Shown: piece after piece, positions 25,677 through 33,918 of the stretch
Position numbering within the stretch: the first letter of the stretch is position 1
Layout: every line of letters starts with the position of its first letter
Source of the DNA: Actinomycetospora lutea
Lineage (GTDB): Bacteria; Actinomycetota; Actinomycetes; Mycobacteriales; Pseudonocardiaceae
DNA length: 64,000 bases
Assembly: GCF_028737205.1 (NCBI RefSeq)
Contig: NZ_JAQZAL010000013.1
Location: 62,001-126,000 of the forward strand
Direction: 5' to 3'
Translations under genes and position numbers: made by a program
Notes under the pieces: model-generated
The model's database searches: none
The model's input: only the letters and a program-made list of their open reading frames with translations
What the model was told of the DNA's origin: nothing

Positions 25677-26594
25677 TCAGGAGGGTCGACCGGACAGCCC
25701 CGCCGAACGTGACAGCTGCCCGGCGAGGAACGCCAGCTTCTCGGGGTTCCGGAGGATGCGGACGGTCTGCACGGCGCCGTCGCCCTCGATCGTCAGGACG
25801 CCCGCCAGCTCGCCGTCGACGAACGCGACGACGGCCGGCGCGCCGTTGATCTCGACCGCCGCGCCGGTCCCGCGCCATCGGCCGGGCCCGAGGATGCCGA
25901 CGAGGAACCGCGCCACCGCGTCGCGCCCGCGGACTGGCCGGCGCGCCGCGCTAACCTTGCCGCCGCCGTCGGACCACACCGTCACGTCCGCGGCCAGCAG
26001 GTCCTCGAGACCGGCGAGGTCGCCCTCGCGGGCCGCGGCGACGAACCGGGCGAGCAGGGGCCCGACGTCGGCGGGGGCGGTGGACACCGTGGACACCGTC
26101 GGGACGGCCGCGAGGTGCCGTCGCGCGCGGGTGTGCAGCTGGCGTGACCCGGCCTCGGTGACGTCGAGGACCGCGGCGACCTCGGCGTGGCTGTGCCCGA
26201 ACGCCTCGCGCAGCACGTAGACGGCACGCTCGGGCGGGGTGAGCCGCTCCAGCGTGGTGAGCAGGGCGAGCGACACCGACTCCCGCTCCTCGACCGTGGC
26301 CGCCGGGCCCGCGGCCGGGTCGGTGGTGAGGATCGGCTCGGGCAGCCACGGACCGACGTAGGTCTCGCGGCGGGCGCGGGCGGAGTCGAGGCGGTTGAGG
26401 CAGAGCCGGGTGACGACGGTGGTGAGCCAGGCCGCGGGGTTGTCGACCGTGTCGCCGTGCCCGGCCCAGCGCAGCCACGCGTCCTGGACGACGTCCTCGG
26501 CGTCGTGCGCGGAGCCGAGCATCCGGTAGGCGAGGCCGAACAGGCGGGGGCGCTGCTCGGTGAAGACCGCGGTGGCCTGGCTCACGGGCACCAT
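25677..26594 (-). CDS. ECF41-type sigma factor with SnoaL-like domain (SigJ-like)
   Basis: Sigma regions 2 and 4 (about residues 10-80 and 105-165) show 'YRMLGSAHDAEDVVQDAWLRW' in part and 'LTPPERAVYVLREAFGHSHAEVA' in part. A SnoaL/NTF2-like domain follows (about 180-290) with DGGGK and NPEKL, the two hallmark motifs of ECF41. In that group the fused domain replaces an anti-sigma factor. ATG at 26594 gives 305 residues. It diverges from the MerR gene and heads the SDR/membrane-protein unit. Confidence 0.9.
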   Translation of the reverse strand: MVPVSQATAVFTEQRPRLFGLAYRMLGSAHDAEDVVQDAWLRWAGHGDTVDNPAAWLTTVVTRLCLNRLDSARARRETYVGPWLPEPILTTDPAAGPAATVEERESVSLALLTTLERLTPPERAVYVLREAFGHSHAEVAAVLDVTEAGSRQLHTRARRHLAAVPTVSTVSTAPADVGPLLARFVAAAREGDLAGLEDLLAADVTVWSDGGGKVSAARRPVRGRDAVARFLVGILGPGRWRGTGAAVEINGAPAVVAFVDGELAGVLTIEGDGAVQTVRILRNPEKLAFLAGQLSRSAGLSGRPS

Positions 26595-26609
26595 CCTGCC
26601 CGGGCACGC

Positions 26610-26640
26610 TTGCCTTCGAGCGCGCTCGAAGTCCTACGGT
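26610..26640 (+). promoter_or_regulatory. MerR-type promoter with 19-base spacer and palindrome
   Basis: TTGCCT (26610-26615) and TACGGT (26635-26640) are separated by 19 bases, the long spacer of MerR-controlled promoters. The perfect palindrome CTTCGAGCGCGCTCGAAG (26614-26631) fills the spacer. Transcription 7 bases later would begin at the GTG at 26648, giving a leaderless message. Autoregulation by the MerR protein is expected. Confidence 0.75.
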
Positions 26641-26647
26641 CGCTGTC

Positions 26648-27106
26648 GTGAGCGTGACGACCGACCGGCTGCGGGGCCTCATCGAGACGACGGAGGGCGA
26701 GCTCCCCCCGCTCACCGTCGAGCTGGTCCGCGACCTCGAGATCCCCGACCACATGACGATCGCCGAGGTGGCCGAGCTGACCGGCCTGTCGGCCCACACG
26801 CTGCGCTACTACGAGCGCATCGGGCTCGTCGAGGTGCCGCGGGACGCCGCGGGACGCCGCCTCTACGACCGCGACGCCGTCGGGCGGGTCGTGTTCATCA
26901 CGCGGCTGCGCGACTCGGACATGCCGATCGCCGCCATCGCCCGCTACGTCGAGCTGGTCAAGCGTGGCCGGGACACCGAGCCCGAGCGCCTGGCGCTGCT
27001 CGAGGCCCATCGCGACGACATCCTCAACCGCCTGCACGACCTGCAGGCCGCGCTGGCCGTCGTCGACTACAAGATCACGACCTACGGCGGGGCCTGCGGC
27101 TCGTAG
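26648..27106 (+). CDS. MerR-family regulator
   Basis: The 152-residue protein has about 38 residues of N-terminal extension, then [20 protein letters not shown] and '[16 protein letters not shown]', a full MerR winged helix. A dimer helix ends in '[12 protein letters not shown]'. A single Cys near the end is not a metal site of known type. GTG at 26648 fits the leaderless promoter. The aldo-keto reductase gene follows after 25 bases with its own strong ribosome binding site, and is its likely target. Confidence 0.87.
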   Translation: MSVTTDRLRGLIETTEGELPPLTVELVRDLEIPDHMTIAEVAELTGLSAHTLRYYERIGLVEVPRDAAGRRLYDRDAVGRVVFITRLRDSDMPIAAIARYVELVKRGRDTEPERLALLEAHRDDILNRLHDLQAALAVVDYKITTYGGACGS

Positions 27107-27131
27107 GCGCCCGCCGCCCCGGAGGAGAAAC

Positions 27132-28112
27132 ATGTCCGACCGCCGTCTCGGCCCGCTGTCCGTGCCCTCACCGGGCCTGGGCTGCATGGGCCTGAACTGG
27201 GCCTACGGGCCCGCCGACCGCGACGAGTCGATCGCGACCGTCCGGCGCGCCCTCGACCTCGGCGTCACGTTCCTCGACACCGCCGACGTGTACGCCGGCG
27301 GCGAGAACGAGCGCCTCGTCGGCGAGGCGATCGCCGGGCGCCGCGAGGAGGTCACGCTGGCGACCAAGTTCGGCATCCAGACCGACCCGACCACCGGCTA
27401 CCCCGACGGCCGGGTCGACGGGTCGCCGGCGTACGTCCGGCGCTCGATCGACGCGTCGCTGGCGCGTCTCGGCGTCGACCACGTCGACCTCTACTACCTG
27501 CACCGGCCCGACCCGGCGACGCCGATCGAGGAGACCGTCGGCGCGATGGCCGAGCTCGTGACCGCCGGCAAGGTGCGCCACCTCGGGCTGTCCGAGGCGT
27601 CGGCGGCGACCCTGCACCGGGCGGCGGCGGTGGCGCCGATCGCGGCGCTGCAGTCGGAGTGGTCGCTGTTCAGCCGCGACATCGAGGACTCGGTGGTGCC
27701 GGCCGCCCGCGAGCACGGCGTCGGGCTCGTCCCGTACAGCCCGCTCGGGCGCGGGATGCTCACCGACGCGTCGGTGCGCGACCTCGCGAGCGACGACTTC
27801 CGCCGCACCCTGCCCCGCTTCGCCGAGGGCGCCCTCGACGAGAACCTGGCGCTGGTGGAGCAGGTCCGGGAGGTCGCGAAGCGTCGGGGCGCGACGCCGG
27901 CGCAGGTGGCGCTGGCGTGGCTGCTGGCGCAGGGGGACGACGTCGTCCCGATCCCGGGCACCAAGCGCCGGACCTATCTCGAGGAGAACCTCGGCGCCCG
28001 CGACGTCGCGCTCGACGCCGACGACGTCGCCACCCTGTCCTCGCTGGTGCCGACCGGGAACCGCACCGGCGACATGAGCTGGGTCAACCGGGACACCGCG
28101 GCCCGCGCCTGA
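27132..28112 (+). CDS. Aldo-keto reductase
   Basis: The 326-residue TIM-barrel NADPH reductase has the catalytic tetrad in order: Asp-Tyr in [14 protein letters not shown], Lys in LATKFGIQ and His in [22 protein letters not shown] forms the cofactor 2'-phosphate site. It reduces aldehydes or ketones of unknown identity. ATG at 27132 follows GGAGGAG. It is co-transcribed with the MerR gene. The 270 bases after its stop hold only a doubtful 29-residue frame and a palindrome. Confidence 0.9.
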   Translation: MSDRRLGPLSVPSPGLGCMGLNWAYGPADRDESIATVRRALDLGVTFLDTADVYAGGENERLVGEAIAGRREEVTLATKFGIQTDPTTGYPDGRVDGSPAYVRRSIDASLARLGVDHVDLYYLHRPDPATPIEETVGAMAELVTAGKVRHLGLSEASAATLHRAAAVAPIAALQSEWSLFSRDIEDSVVPAAREHGVGLVPYSPLGRGMLTDASVRDLASDDFRRTLPRFAEGALDENLALVEQVREVAKRRGATPAQVALAWLLAQGDDVVPIPGTKRRTYLEENLGARDVALDADDVATLSSLVPTGNRTGDMSWVNRDTAARA

Positions 28113-28261
28113 ATTCTCAAGAACTGTTCAAGCGTCGCCCGCGATGGCGGAAAGAATGATATCTCGCGGTGGCGCACCGAGAATGGTGGGCTGATCTCCG
28201 CCGCATCACGGCCCGGTCACGCTCCCCCGCTCCCCGACCGGGCCGGCGACGGAGGTGACCG

Positions 28262-28351
28262 ATGTCCGCTGCCGCTTCCGCCGCCCGCTGGGATGGGCCT
28301 ATGCCCCCTACTGAGCCGTTCAGCGTATGTGAGCGATATTCCGGGCTATAG
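28262..28351 (+). CDS. Doubtful 29-residue frame ending in a palindrome
   Basis: ATG at 28262 is preceded by GGAGGTGACCG, a good ribosome binding site. The frame runs 29 codons and ends at TAG inside the palindrome centre. The product (starting MSAAASAARWDGPMPPTEPF) has no known features. The spacer 28113-28382 is less GC-rich than its surroundings and otherwise holds the pair GCCCGGTC and GACCGGGC (near 28209 and 28237). It may be a real short gene or chance. Confidence 0.25.
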   Translation: MSAAASAARWDGPMPPTEPFSVCERYSGL

Positions 28352-28373
28352 CCCGGAATATCGCTCACATACG
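28324..28373. repeat. Palindromic element, family A, copy 2
   Basis: This is a perfect 50-bp palindrome (arms 28324-28348 and 28349-28373), the longest of the four copies, with ends CGTATGTGAGCG and centre GGGCTATAGCCC. It lies between the convergent aldo-keto reductase and cobN genes, 10 bases from the cobN stop. Against copy 1 the stem middle differs at several places, each matched in the other arm. Confidence 0.85.
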
Positions 28374-28382
28374 ACGTTCGGG

Positions 28383-31300
28383 CTAACCCTCCGCGTCGCC
28401 CTCGGCCTCGAGGAACGCCTCGCGGAGCTGCTCGACCATCGCCGGGTCCGGCGACGCCCACAGTCCGCGGTCGACGGCCTCGAGCAGGCGCTCCGCCATG
28501 CCGTGCAGGGCCCACGGGTTGGCCTCGCGCAGGAACGCGCGGTTCTCGGGGTCGAGCACGTAGTTCTCGGTCAGCGAGCCGTACATCCAGTCGCTGACCG
28601 TGCCCGCCGTCGCGTCCCAGCCGAACAGGTAGTCGACGGTCGCCGCCATCTCGAACGCGCCCTTGTAGCCGTGCCGGCGCATGGCGGCCATCCACCGCGG
28701 GTTGACGACGCGACTCCGGAACACGCGCGCCGTCTCCTCGATCAGCGAGCGCGTCTTCACGTTCTCCGGGCGCGTCGAGTCGCCGACGTAGGCCGCCGGC
28801 GCCGCCCCGGTCAGCGCCCGCACCGTCGCGATCATGCCGCCGTGGTACTGGTAGTAGTCGTCGGAGTCGGCGATGTCGTGCTCGCGGGTGTCGATGTTCT
28901 TGGCCGCCACCGCGATCCGCCGGTACGCCGCGCGCATCTCGTCGACCGCCGACTCGCCCTGGCGCCCGCGCCCGTACGCGTGCCCGCCCCACGTCGTGTA
29001 GATCTCGGCGAGGTCGGCGTCGCCGCGCCACTCGCGCGAGTCCATCGCCTGCAGCAGCCCCGCCCCGTACGCCCCGGGCGGCGAGCCGAAGATCCGGGTC
29101 GTGGCGGCCTGCCAGTCCGAGCCGGCCGCCCGGTCGGCGCGGGCGTGCGCGGCGACGAAGTTGTCCTCGTCGGCCTCGTCCTCGAGCCCGGCCACCAGCT
29201 GCACCGCGTCGTCCATCGTCGCCACGACGTGCGGGAACGCGTCGCGGAAGAACCCGGAGATGCGCAGCACGACGTCGACGCGCGGGCGCCCCAGCTCCGA
29301 CGACGGGACGACCTCGAGTCCCGTCACCCGCCGCGAGGCCTCGTCCCACACCGGCCGCACGCCCATCAGCGCGAGCGCCTCGGCGACGTCGTCGCCGCTC
29401 GTGCGCATCGCCGCCGTGCCCCAGAGCGAGAGCCCCACGCTGGTCGGCCACTCCCCCTCGTGGTCCGCGCGGTAGCGCTCGAGCAGCGAGTCGGCGAGCA
29501 TCTGCCCGGTCTCCCAGGCCAGCCGCGACGGCACCGCGCGCGGGTCGATCGAGTAGAAGTTCCGCCCGGTCGGCAGGACGTTGACCAGCCCGCGCAGCGG
29601 CGACCCGCTCGGCCCCGCCTCCACGTGCCCGCCGTCGAGGGCGTGCAGGACGCTGTCGATCTCACCGGTGGTCGCGTCGAGGCGCGGCACGACCTCGGTG
29701 GCGGCGAAGGTCAGGATGTCGGTGACGGTCGGGTCCGCGCGCCCCAGCACCTCGAGCGTCACCGGCGCGGGGACGTCGAGGGCCCAGTCCCGCTTCTCCA
29801 TGCCCAGCACGAGAGAGTGCGCGAGCTCCTCCACCCGGTCGACCTCGGCGCGCGGGGCCTCGTTCTCGACCAGCCCCAGCGCCTCGCGCAACCCCGGCAG
29901 CGACTGGGTGCCCGACCACAGCTGCCGCGCCCGCAGCACCGCGAGCACCATGTCCACGCGCTCCTGCCCGGACGGCGCCCGCCCGAGGACGTGCAGGCCG
30001 TCGCGGATCTGCGCGTCCTTGATCTCGCACAGCCAGCCGTCGAGGTGCATGACGAAGTCGTCGAAGCGCTCGTCGTCGGGCTGGTCGGAGACGCCGAGGT
30101 CGCTGTCGAGCTTCGCGGCCTGGATCAGCTGCCAGATCTGCCCGCGGATCGCGGTGATCTTGCCGGGGTCCATGGCCTGGATCGACGCGTACTCGTCGAG
30201 CAGCTGCTCGAGCCGCGCGAGGTCGCCGTACGACTCGGCGCGCGCCATCGGCGGGACGAGGTGGTCGACGAGCGTGGCGTGCGCGCGGCGCTTGGCCTGC
30301 GTGCCCTCGCCCGGGTCGTTGACGAGGAACGGGTAGACCAGCGGCAGGTCCCCGAGGATCGGGTCGGGCGCGCAGGAGGCGCTCGACGCGACCGTCTTGC
30401 CGGGCAGCCACTCGAGGTTGCCGTGCTTGCCGACGTGCACCAGCGCGTGCGCGCCGAACGTCGTCTGCAGCCACCGGTAGGCCGCCAGGTAGTGGTGCGA
30501 GGGCGGCAGGTCCGGGTCGTGGTAGATCGCGTTCGGGTTCTCGCCGAACCCGCGCGGTGGCTGCATCATCACGACGACGTTGTCGCGCTGCAGGGCCGCC
30601 ACGGTGATCGCGCGGTCGTTGCCAGAGGAGTCGTCAATGAACATCGCGCCGGGCGCGGCGCCCCAGTGCTCCTCGACGCCCTCGCGGAAGTCGTCGGGCA
30701 GGCTCGCGAACCAGCGCGTGTACTCCTCGACGGGCACGCGCGCCGGGTTCGCCGCGAGCTGCTCCTCGGTCAGCCAGTCCTGGTCGTAGCCGCCGGCGTC
30801 GATGAGGGCGCGGATGAGCAGGTCGCCGTCGCCCTCGGCGAGCCCCGGGACGTCGCCGATCCCGTAGCCCGCGTCCTTCATCGCGCCCAGGAGGCGCACG
30901 ACCGACGCCGGGGTGTCGAGACCGACGGCGTTGCCGATGCGGGCGTGCTTGGTCGGGTAGGCGGAGAGGACCAGCGCGATCCGCTTCTCGGCGTTCGGGA
31001 CGTGGCGCAGGCGGGCGTGGCTCACCGCGAGCCCCGCGACGCGCGCGGCCCGCTCGGGGTCGGCGACGTAGACCGGCAGCCCGTCGGCGTCGGTCTCCTT
31101 GAAGCTGAACGGCACGGTGATGATCCGGCCGTCGAACTCCGGGACGGCCACCTGGTTGGCGGCGTCCAGCGGGCTCACGCCGTCGTCGTCGGCGAGCCAC
31201 TCGTCGCGGCTGCGCGTCAGGCACAGGGCCTGCAGGATCGGGACGTCGAGCGCGGCGAGCGCGCCGGTGTCCCAGCTCTCGTCGTCGCCGCCCGCGCTGG

Positions 31301-32018
31301 CGGTCGCGGGCTTGGACCCGCCGGCGGCCAGCACGGTGGTGATCACGACGTCCGCCTGCTGCAGCACGGCGACCAGGTCGTCGTCCGGGCTGCGCAGCGA
31401 CGAGCAGAACACCGGCTCGGGCACGCCGCCGGCCTCGACCACGGCCCGGCACAGGGCGTCGACGAACGCGGTGTTCCCGGCCATGTGGTGCGCGCGGTAG
31501 TAGACGATCGCGACGCGGGGGCGGCTCTCGTGCGCGGCGGACGCGCCGTTCGCTGCGTCCCCGGCGGGGTCCCAGCCCTCGAGGCGCCCCCAGCTCGGCA
31601 TCTCGGCCGGCGGCTCGAACCCGTGGCCGGTGAGCAGGACGGTGTCGGAGAGGAAGTGGTGGAGCTGGGTGAGGTTCTGCGGCCCGCCCTGCGCGAGGTA
31701 GAGGTGCGCCTGGGTGGCGACACCGACCGGCACCGTCGACGACTCCATCAGCTGCGCGTCGGGGCTCTGCTCACCGCCGAGGACGACGACCGGGCGCGGC
31801 TGGGACGGCGCGAGCAGCGCGTCCAGCCCGGCCTCCCACGCCTGCCGGCCGCCGAGCAGGCGCACGACGACGAGGTCGACGCCGTCGAGCAGCGCGTCCA
31901 GCTCGTCGCCGACCGCCACCCGCGCGGGGTTGGCCCAGCGCCAGCCACCGCCCTCCTCGGGGCTGCCGGCGCGCGCCGAGCGCAGGTCGGTGTCCGAGGT
32001 CGAGAGCAGCAGGAGCAC
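28383..32018 (-). CDS. cobN: Cobaltochelatase subunit CobN
   Basis: CobN (1211 residues) is the large subunit of the ATP-dependent aerobic cobaltochelatase, which inserts cobalt into hydrogenobyrinic acid a,c-diamide with CobS and CobT. Clear family segments are 'VYYRAHHMAGNTAFVDAL' in part, 'LSAYPTKHARIGNAVGLD', HVGKHGNLEWLPGK (metal or porphyrin loop), and the late 'DSDDYYQYHGG' and 'MRRHGYKGAFEMA'. Length is normal. GTG at 32018 has GGAGG upstream. It diverges from cobG across 71 bases, as in mycobacteria. CobS/CobT genes are not in the window. Confidence 0.96.
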   Translation of the reverse strand: MLLLLSTSDTDLRSARAGSPEEGGGWRWANPARVAVGDELDALLDGVDLVVVRLLGGRQAWEAGLDALLAPSQPRPVVVLGGEQSPDAQLMESSTVPVGVATQAHLYLAQGGPQNLTQLHHFLSDTVLLTGHGFEPPAEMPSWGRLEGWDPAGDAANGASAAHESRPRVAIVYYRAHHMAGNTAFVDALCRAVVEAGGVPEPVFCSSLRSPDDDLVAVLQQADVVITTVLAAGGSKPATASAGGDDESWDTGALAALDVPILQALCLTRSRDEWLADDDGVSPLDAANQVAVPEFDGRIITVPFSFKETDADGLPVYVADPERAARVAGLAVSHARLRHVPNAEKRIALVLSAYPTKHARIGNAVGLDTPASVVRLLGAMKDAGYGIGDVPGLAEGDGDLLIRALIDAGGYDQDWLTEEQLAANPARVPVEEYTRWFASLPDDFREGVEEHWGAAPGAMFIDDSSGNDRAITVAALQRDNVVVMMQPPRGFGENPNAIYHDPDLPPSHHYLAAYRWLQTTFGAHALVHVGKHGNLEWLPGKTVASSASCAPDPILGDLPLVYPFLVNDPGEGTQAKRRAHATLVDHLVPPMARAESYGDLARLEQLLDEYASIQAMDPGKITAIRGQIWQLIQAAKLDSDLGVSDQPDDERFDDFVMHLDGWLCEIKDAQIRDGLHVLGRAPSGQERVDMVLAVLRARQLWSGTQSLPGLREALGLVENEAPRAEVDRVEELAHSLVLGMEKRDWALDVPAPVTLEVLGRADPTVTDILTFAATEVVPRLDATTGEIDSVLHALDGGHVEAGPSGSPLRGLVNVLPTGRNFYSIDPRAVPSRLAWETGQMLADSLLERYRADHEGEWPTSVGLSLWGTAAMRTSGDDVAEALALMGVRPVWDEASRRVTGLEVVPSSELGRPRVDVVLRISGFFRDAFPHVVATMDDAVQLVAGLEDEADEDNFVAAHARADRAAGSDWQAATTRIFGSPPGAYGAGLLQAMDSREWRGDADLAEIYTTWGGHAYGRGRQGESAVDEMRAAYRRIAVAAKNIDTREHDIADSDDYYQYHGGMIATVRALTGAAPAAYVGDSTRPENVKTRSLIEETARVFRSRVVNPRWMAAMRRHGYKGAFEMAATVDYLFGWDATAGTVSDWMYGSLTENYVLDPENRAFLREANPWALHGMAERLLEAVDRGLWASPDPAMVEQLREAFLEAEGDAEG

Positions 32019-32042
32019 CGCGCCTCCAGGCGTGAATGTCTG

Positions 32043-32060
32043 AACACCTAGATAGATGTT
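32043..32060. promoter_or_regulatory. AT-rich dyad between cobN and cobG
   Basis: AACACCTAGATAGATGTT is an imperfect palindrome (14 of 18 bases symmetric) in the 71-base gap between the divergent cobalamin genes. A TACTCT box at 32077 lies 7 bases before the cobG ATG, so cobG may be leaderless. The gap is too short for a cobalamin riboswitch. A repressor site for both arms is my inference. Confidence 0.4.
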
Positions 32061-32089
32061 GAGGGCTTAACACCCTTACTCTGTCACGG

Positions 32090-33214
32090 ATGTCCGCAGC
32101 CCGACGACGTGACGCCGCCTCGCCGGCCGCGGTCCGCGACCGTCCGGACGCGTGCCCCGGTGCCTGGCGGCGCCACGAGGCCGCCGACGGCGCGCTCGCA
32201 CGGTTCCGCCCGGTGGGCGGGGCGATCGCACCCGCGGAGCTGCGCCTGCTGGCCCGTGCCGCTGGCACGGCTGCCGGCACCGCTCCGCTGGAGGTGACCT
32301 CCCGGGGATCGTGGCAGGTACGGGGCCTGTCGGACCAGGGTGCCGACGATCTCGCCGCCGCGCTCTCCCGGGTCGGCGGCGCCGCTCCCCTGCTGGACGC
32401 CCGGGGCCGCGACGTCCCGTGCAGCGTCGTGGCGTCCCCGCGCTCGCCGGCCCTCGACGCGCCGGCCCGGACGGTCGCCGACGCCCTGCGCGGGCGCACC
32501 GACGTGCCCGGACGCCTGCTCGTCGCGCTCGACGACGGCTCCGGCGACGTGCTCGGGCTCGACGCCGACGTGACGGTCGTCCTCGGCGGGACCCTCCACC
32601 TCGCCGGTACCCCCACCGGGCTGACCGGGGAGCCCGCCGCCCTCGCCCTCGCCGCCGTCGAGGCCTTCCTCGCCGTGCGCGGTGACGCCTGGCGCGTGGC
32701 CGAGGTGGGCGCCGCCGCCGTCGCGGAGGCGGTTATTGGCTGGTATCGCTCGCCGAGCGAGCGATACCAGCCAGTAATCGCGGCCCCGGAGTGCGACGAG
32801 ACCCTCGAGGTCCTCCCGCGACTGGGCGAGGTCGACACGAGCACCGCCGCGGTGCTCGCCGAGCTCGGCGACGCCGGCGCGGTGCTGCGCGTGACGCCCT
32901 GGCGCACGGTGGTCCTGCGCGATGCGCCCGCCGACGCCCGCCGGCGCCTCGCGGGACTCGTCGAGACGGGGCCGTCGCCGTGGTCGACGCTCTCGGCCTG
33001 CGTCGGCGCGCCCCGCTGCGCGAAGTCGCACACCGACGTCCGCGGCGACCTCGCCCGCGCCGTCGCCGCAGGGCGCGCCGGGGGGTCGCTGCCCGCCCAC
33101 TGGGTCGGCTGCGCGCGGGCCTGCGGCACGCCGGCCGGCCCCGTGGCCGTGGTGGAGGGCACGCCCGGCGGCACCTATCGCACGATCGTCCGAGCAGGGA
33201 AGGTGTGCCCGTGA
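32090..33214 (+). CDS. cobG: Precorrin-3B synthase CobG
   Basis: CobG (374 residues) uses a 4Fe-4S cluster and oxygen to make precorrin-3B from precorrin-3A, so the pathway here is the aerobic one. The nitrite/sulfite reductase-like halves are visible, with 'LEVTSRGSWQVRGL' and cluster cysteines at about 304, 310, 341 and 345 (ACVGAPRC and GCARAC). Residues about 215-230 (VIGWYRSPSERYQPVI) are encoded by an inserted palindrome and use rare AT-rich codons. ATG at 32090 is the only sensible start. The stop overlaps cobH as GTGA. Confidence 0.92.
   Translation: MSAARRRDAASPAAVRDRPDACPGAWRRHEAADGALARFRPVGGAIAPAELRLLARAAGTAAGTAPLEVTSRGSWQVRGLSDQGADDLAAALSRVGGAAPLLDARGRDVPCSVVASPRSPALDAPARTVADALRGRTDVPGRLLVALDDGSGDVLGLDADVTVVLGGTLHLAGTPTGLTGEPAALALAAVEAFLAVRGDAWRVAEVGAAAVAEAVIGWYRSPSERYQPVIAAPECDETLEVLPRLGEVDTSTAAVLAELGDAGAVLRVTPWRTVVLRDAPADARRRLAGLVETGPSPWSTLSACVGAPRCAKSHTDVRGDLARAVAAGRAGGSLPAHWVGCARACGTPAGPVAVVEGTPGGTYRTIVRAGKVCP
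32733..32777. repeat. Palindrome inserted in frame in cobG
   Basis: The arms 32733-32753 and 32757-32777 pair along 21 bases with one G-T pair, around the loop CGA. The segment is AT-richer than its surroundings (codons GTT, ATT, TAT, GTA). It leaves the cobG frame open and adds about 16 residues between the two halves of the protein. It differs in sequence from the family A palindromes. Confidence 0.8.
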
Positions 33215-33918
33215 GCGCCGGTCCGACGGGAACGGGGACGAGATCGTCCGCCGTCCCCTCCTACATCGCCGACGGACCGGAGATCTACCGGCGGTCGTTC
33301 GCGATCATCCGCGCCGAGGCGGACCTCGCGCACCTGCCCGCCGACGCCCACGACGCCGTCATCCGCATGATCCACTCGTGCGGGATGGTCGACCTGGCCG
33401 CCGACACCGAGGTCTCCCCCGGCGCGATCGCCGCCGCGCACCGCGCCCTGCGCGCGGGCGCCCCCGTGCTCTGCGACGCGGAGATGGTGGCCAGCGGGAT
33501 CACCCGGCGCTTCCTGCCCGCGGGCAACGCGGTGCTGTGCACGCTGAACGACCCGCGTGTGCCCGACCTCGCCGCGGCGGCGGGCACCACCCGCAGCGCC
33601 GCCGCCCTGGACCTGTGGCGCGAACACCTCGACGGCGCCGTCGTGGCGATCGGCAACGCCCCGACCGCGCTGTTCCGGCTGCTCGAGATGATCGAGGACG
33701 GCGCGCCGCGGCCCGCGGTCGTGCTCGGGCTGCCCGTCGGGTTCGTCGGGGCGATGGAGTCGAAGGCGGCGCTGGTGGCCCACCCCGCCGGGCTGGAGCA
33801 CGTCGTGGTGCACGGCCGCCGCGGCGGCTCGGCGATGACGGTGGGTGCCGTGAACGCGCTGGCCCTCGGAGCGGGAGACGCAGCGCAGCGGAGCTCGACC
33901 CCCGGAGCCGGCGCGTGA
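33211..33918 (+). CDS. cobH: Precorrin-8X methylmutase CobH
   Basis: CobH (235 residues) moves a methyl group from C-11 to C-12 to give hydrogenobyrinic acid. YIADGPEIYRRSFAIIRAEA, 'MIHSCGMVDLA' with the active His, 'ASGITRRFLPAGN' and 'IGNAPTALF' are all family signatures. GTG at 33211 overlaps the cobG stop, and its own stop overlaps cobIJ, both as GTGA. The whole arm is thus translated as a chain. Confidence 0.95.
   Translation: MSAGPTGTGTRSSAVPSYIADGPEIYRRSFAIIRAEADLAHLPADAHDAVIRMIHSCGMVDLAADTEVSPGAIAAAHRALRAGAPVLCDAEMVASGITRRFLPAGNAVLCTLNDPRVPDLAAAAGTTRSAAALDLWREHLDGAVVAIGNAPTALFRLLEMIEDGAPRPAVVLGLPVGFVGAMESKAALVAHPAGLEHVVVHGRRGGSAMTVGAVNALALGAGDAAQRSSTPGAGA

Noticed and set aside
28293-32051. 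A 1252-codon open frame on the plus strand opposite cobN
   Set aside because: Shadow of cobN in high-GC DNA: Arg/Val/His-rich, no family features, no ribosome binding site.
32019-32089. Cobalamin riboswitch before cobN or cobG
   Set aside because: The gap is too short and has no B12-box-like sequence.
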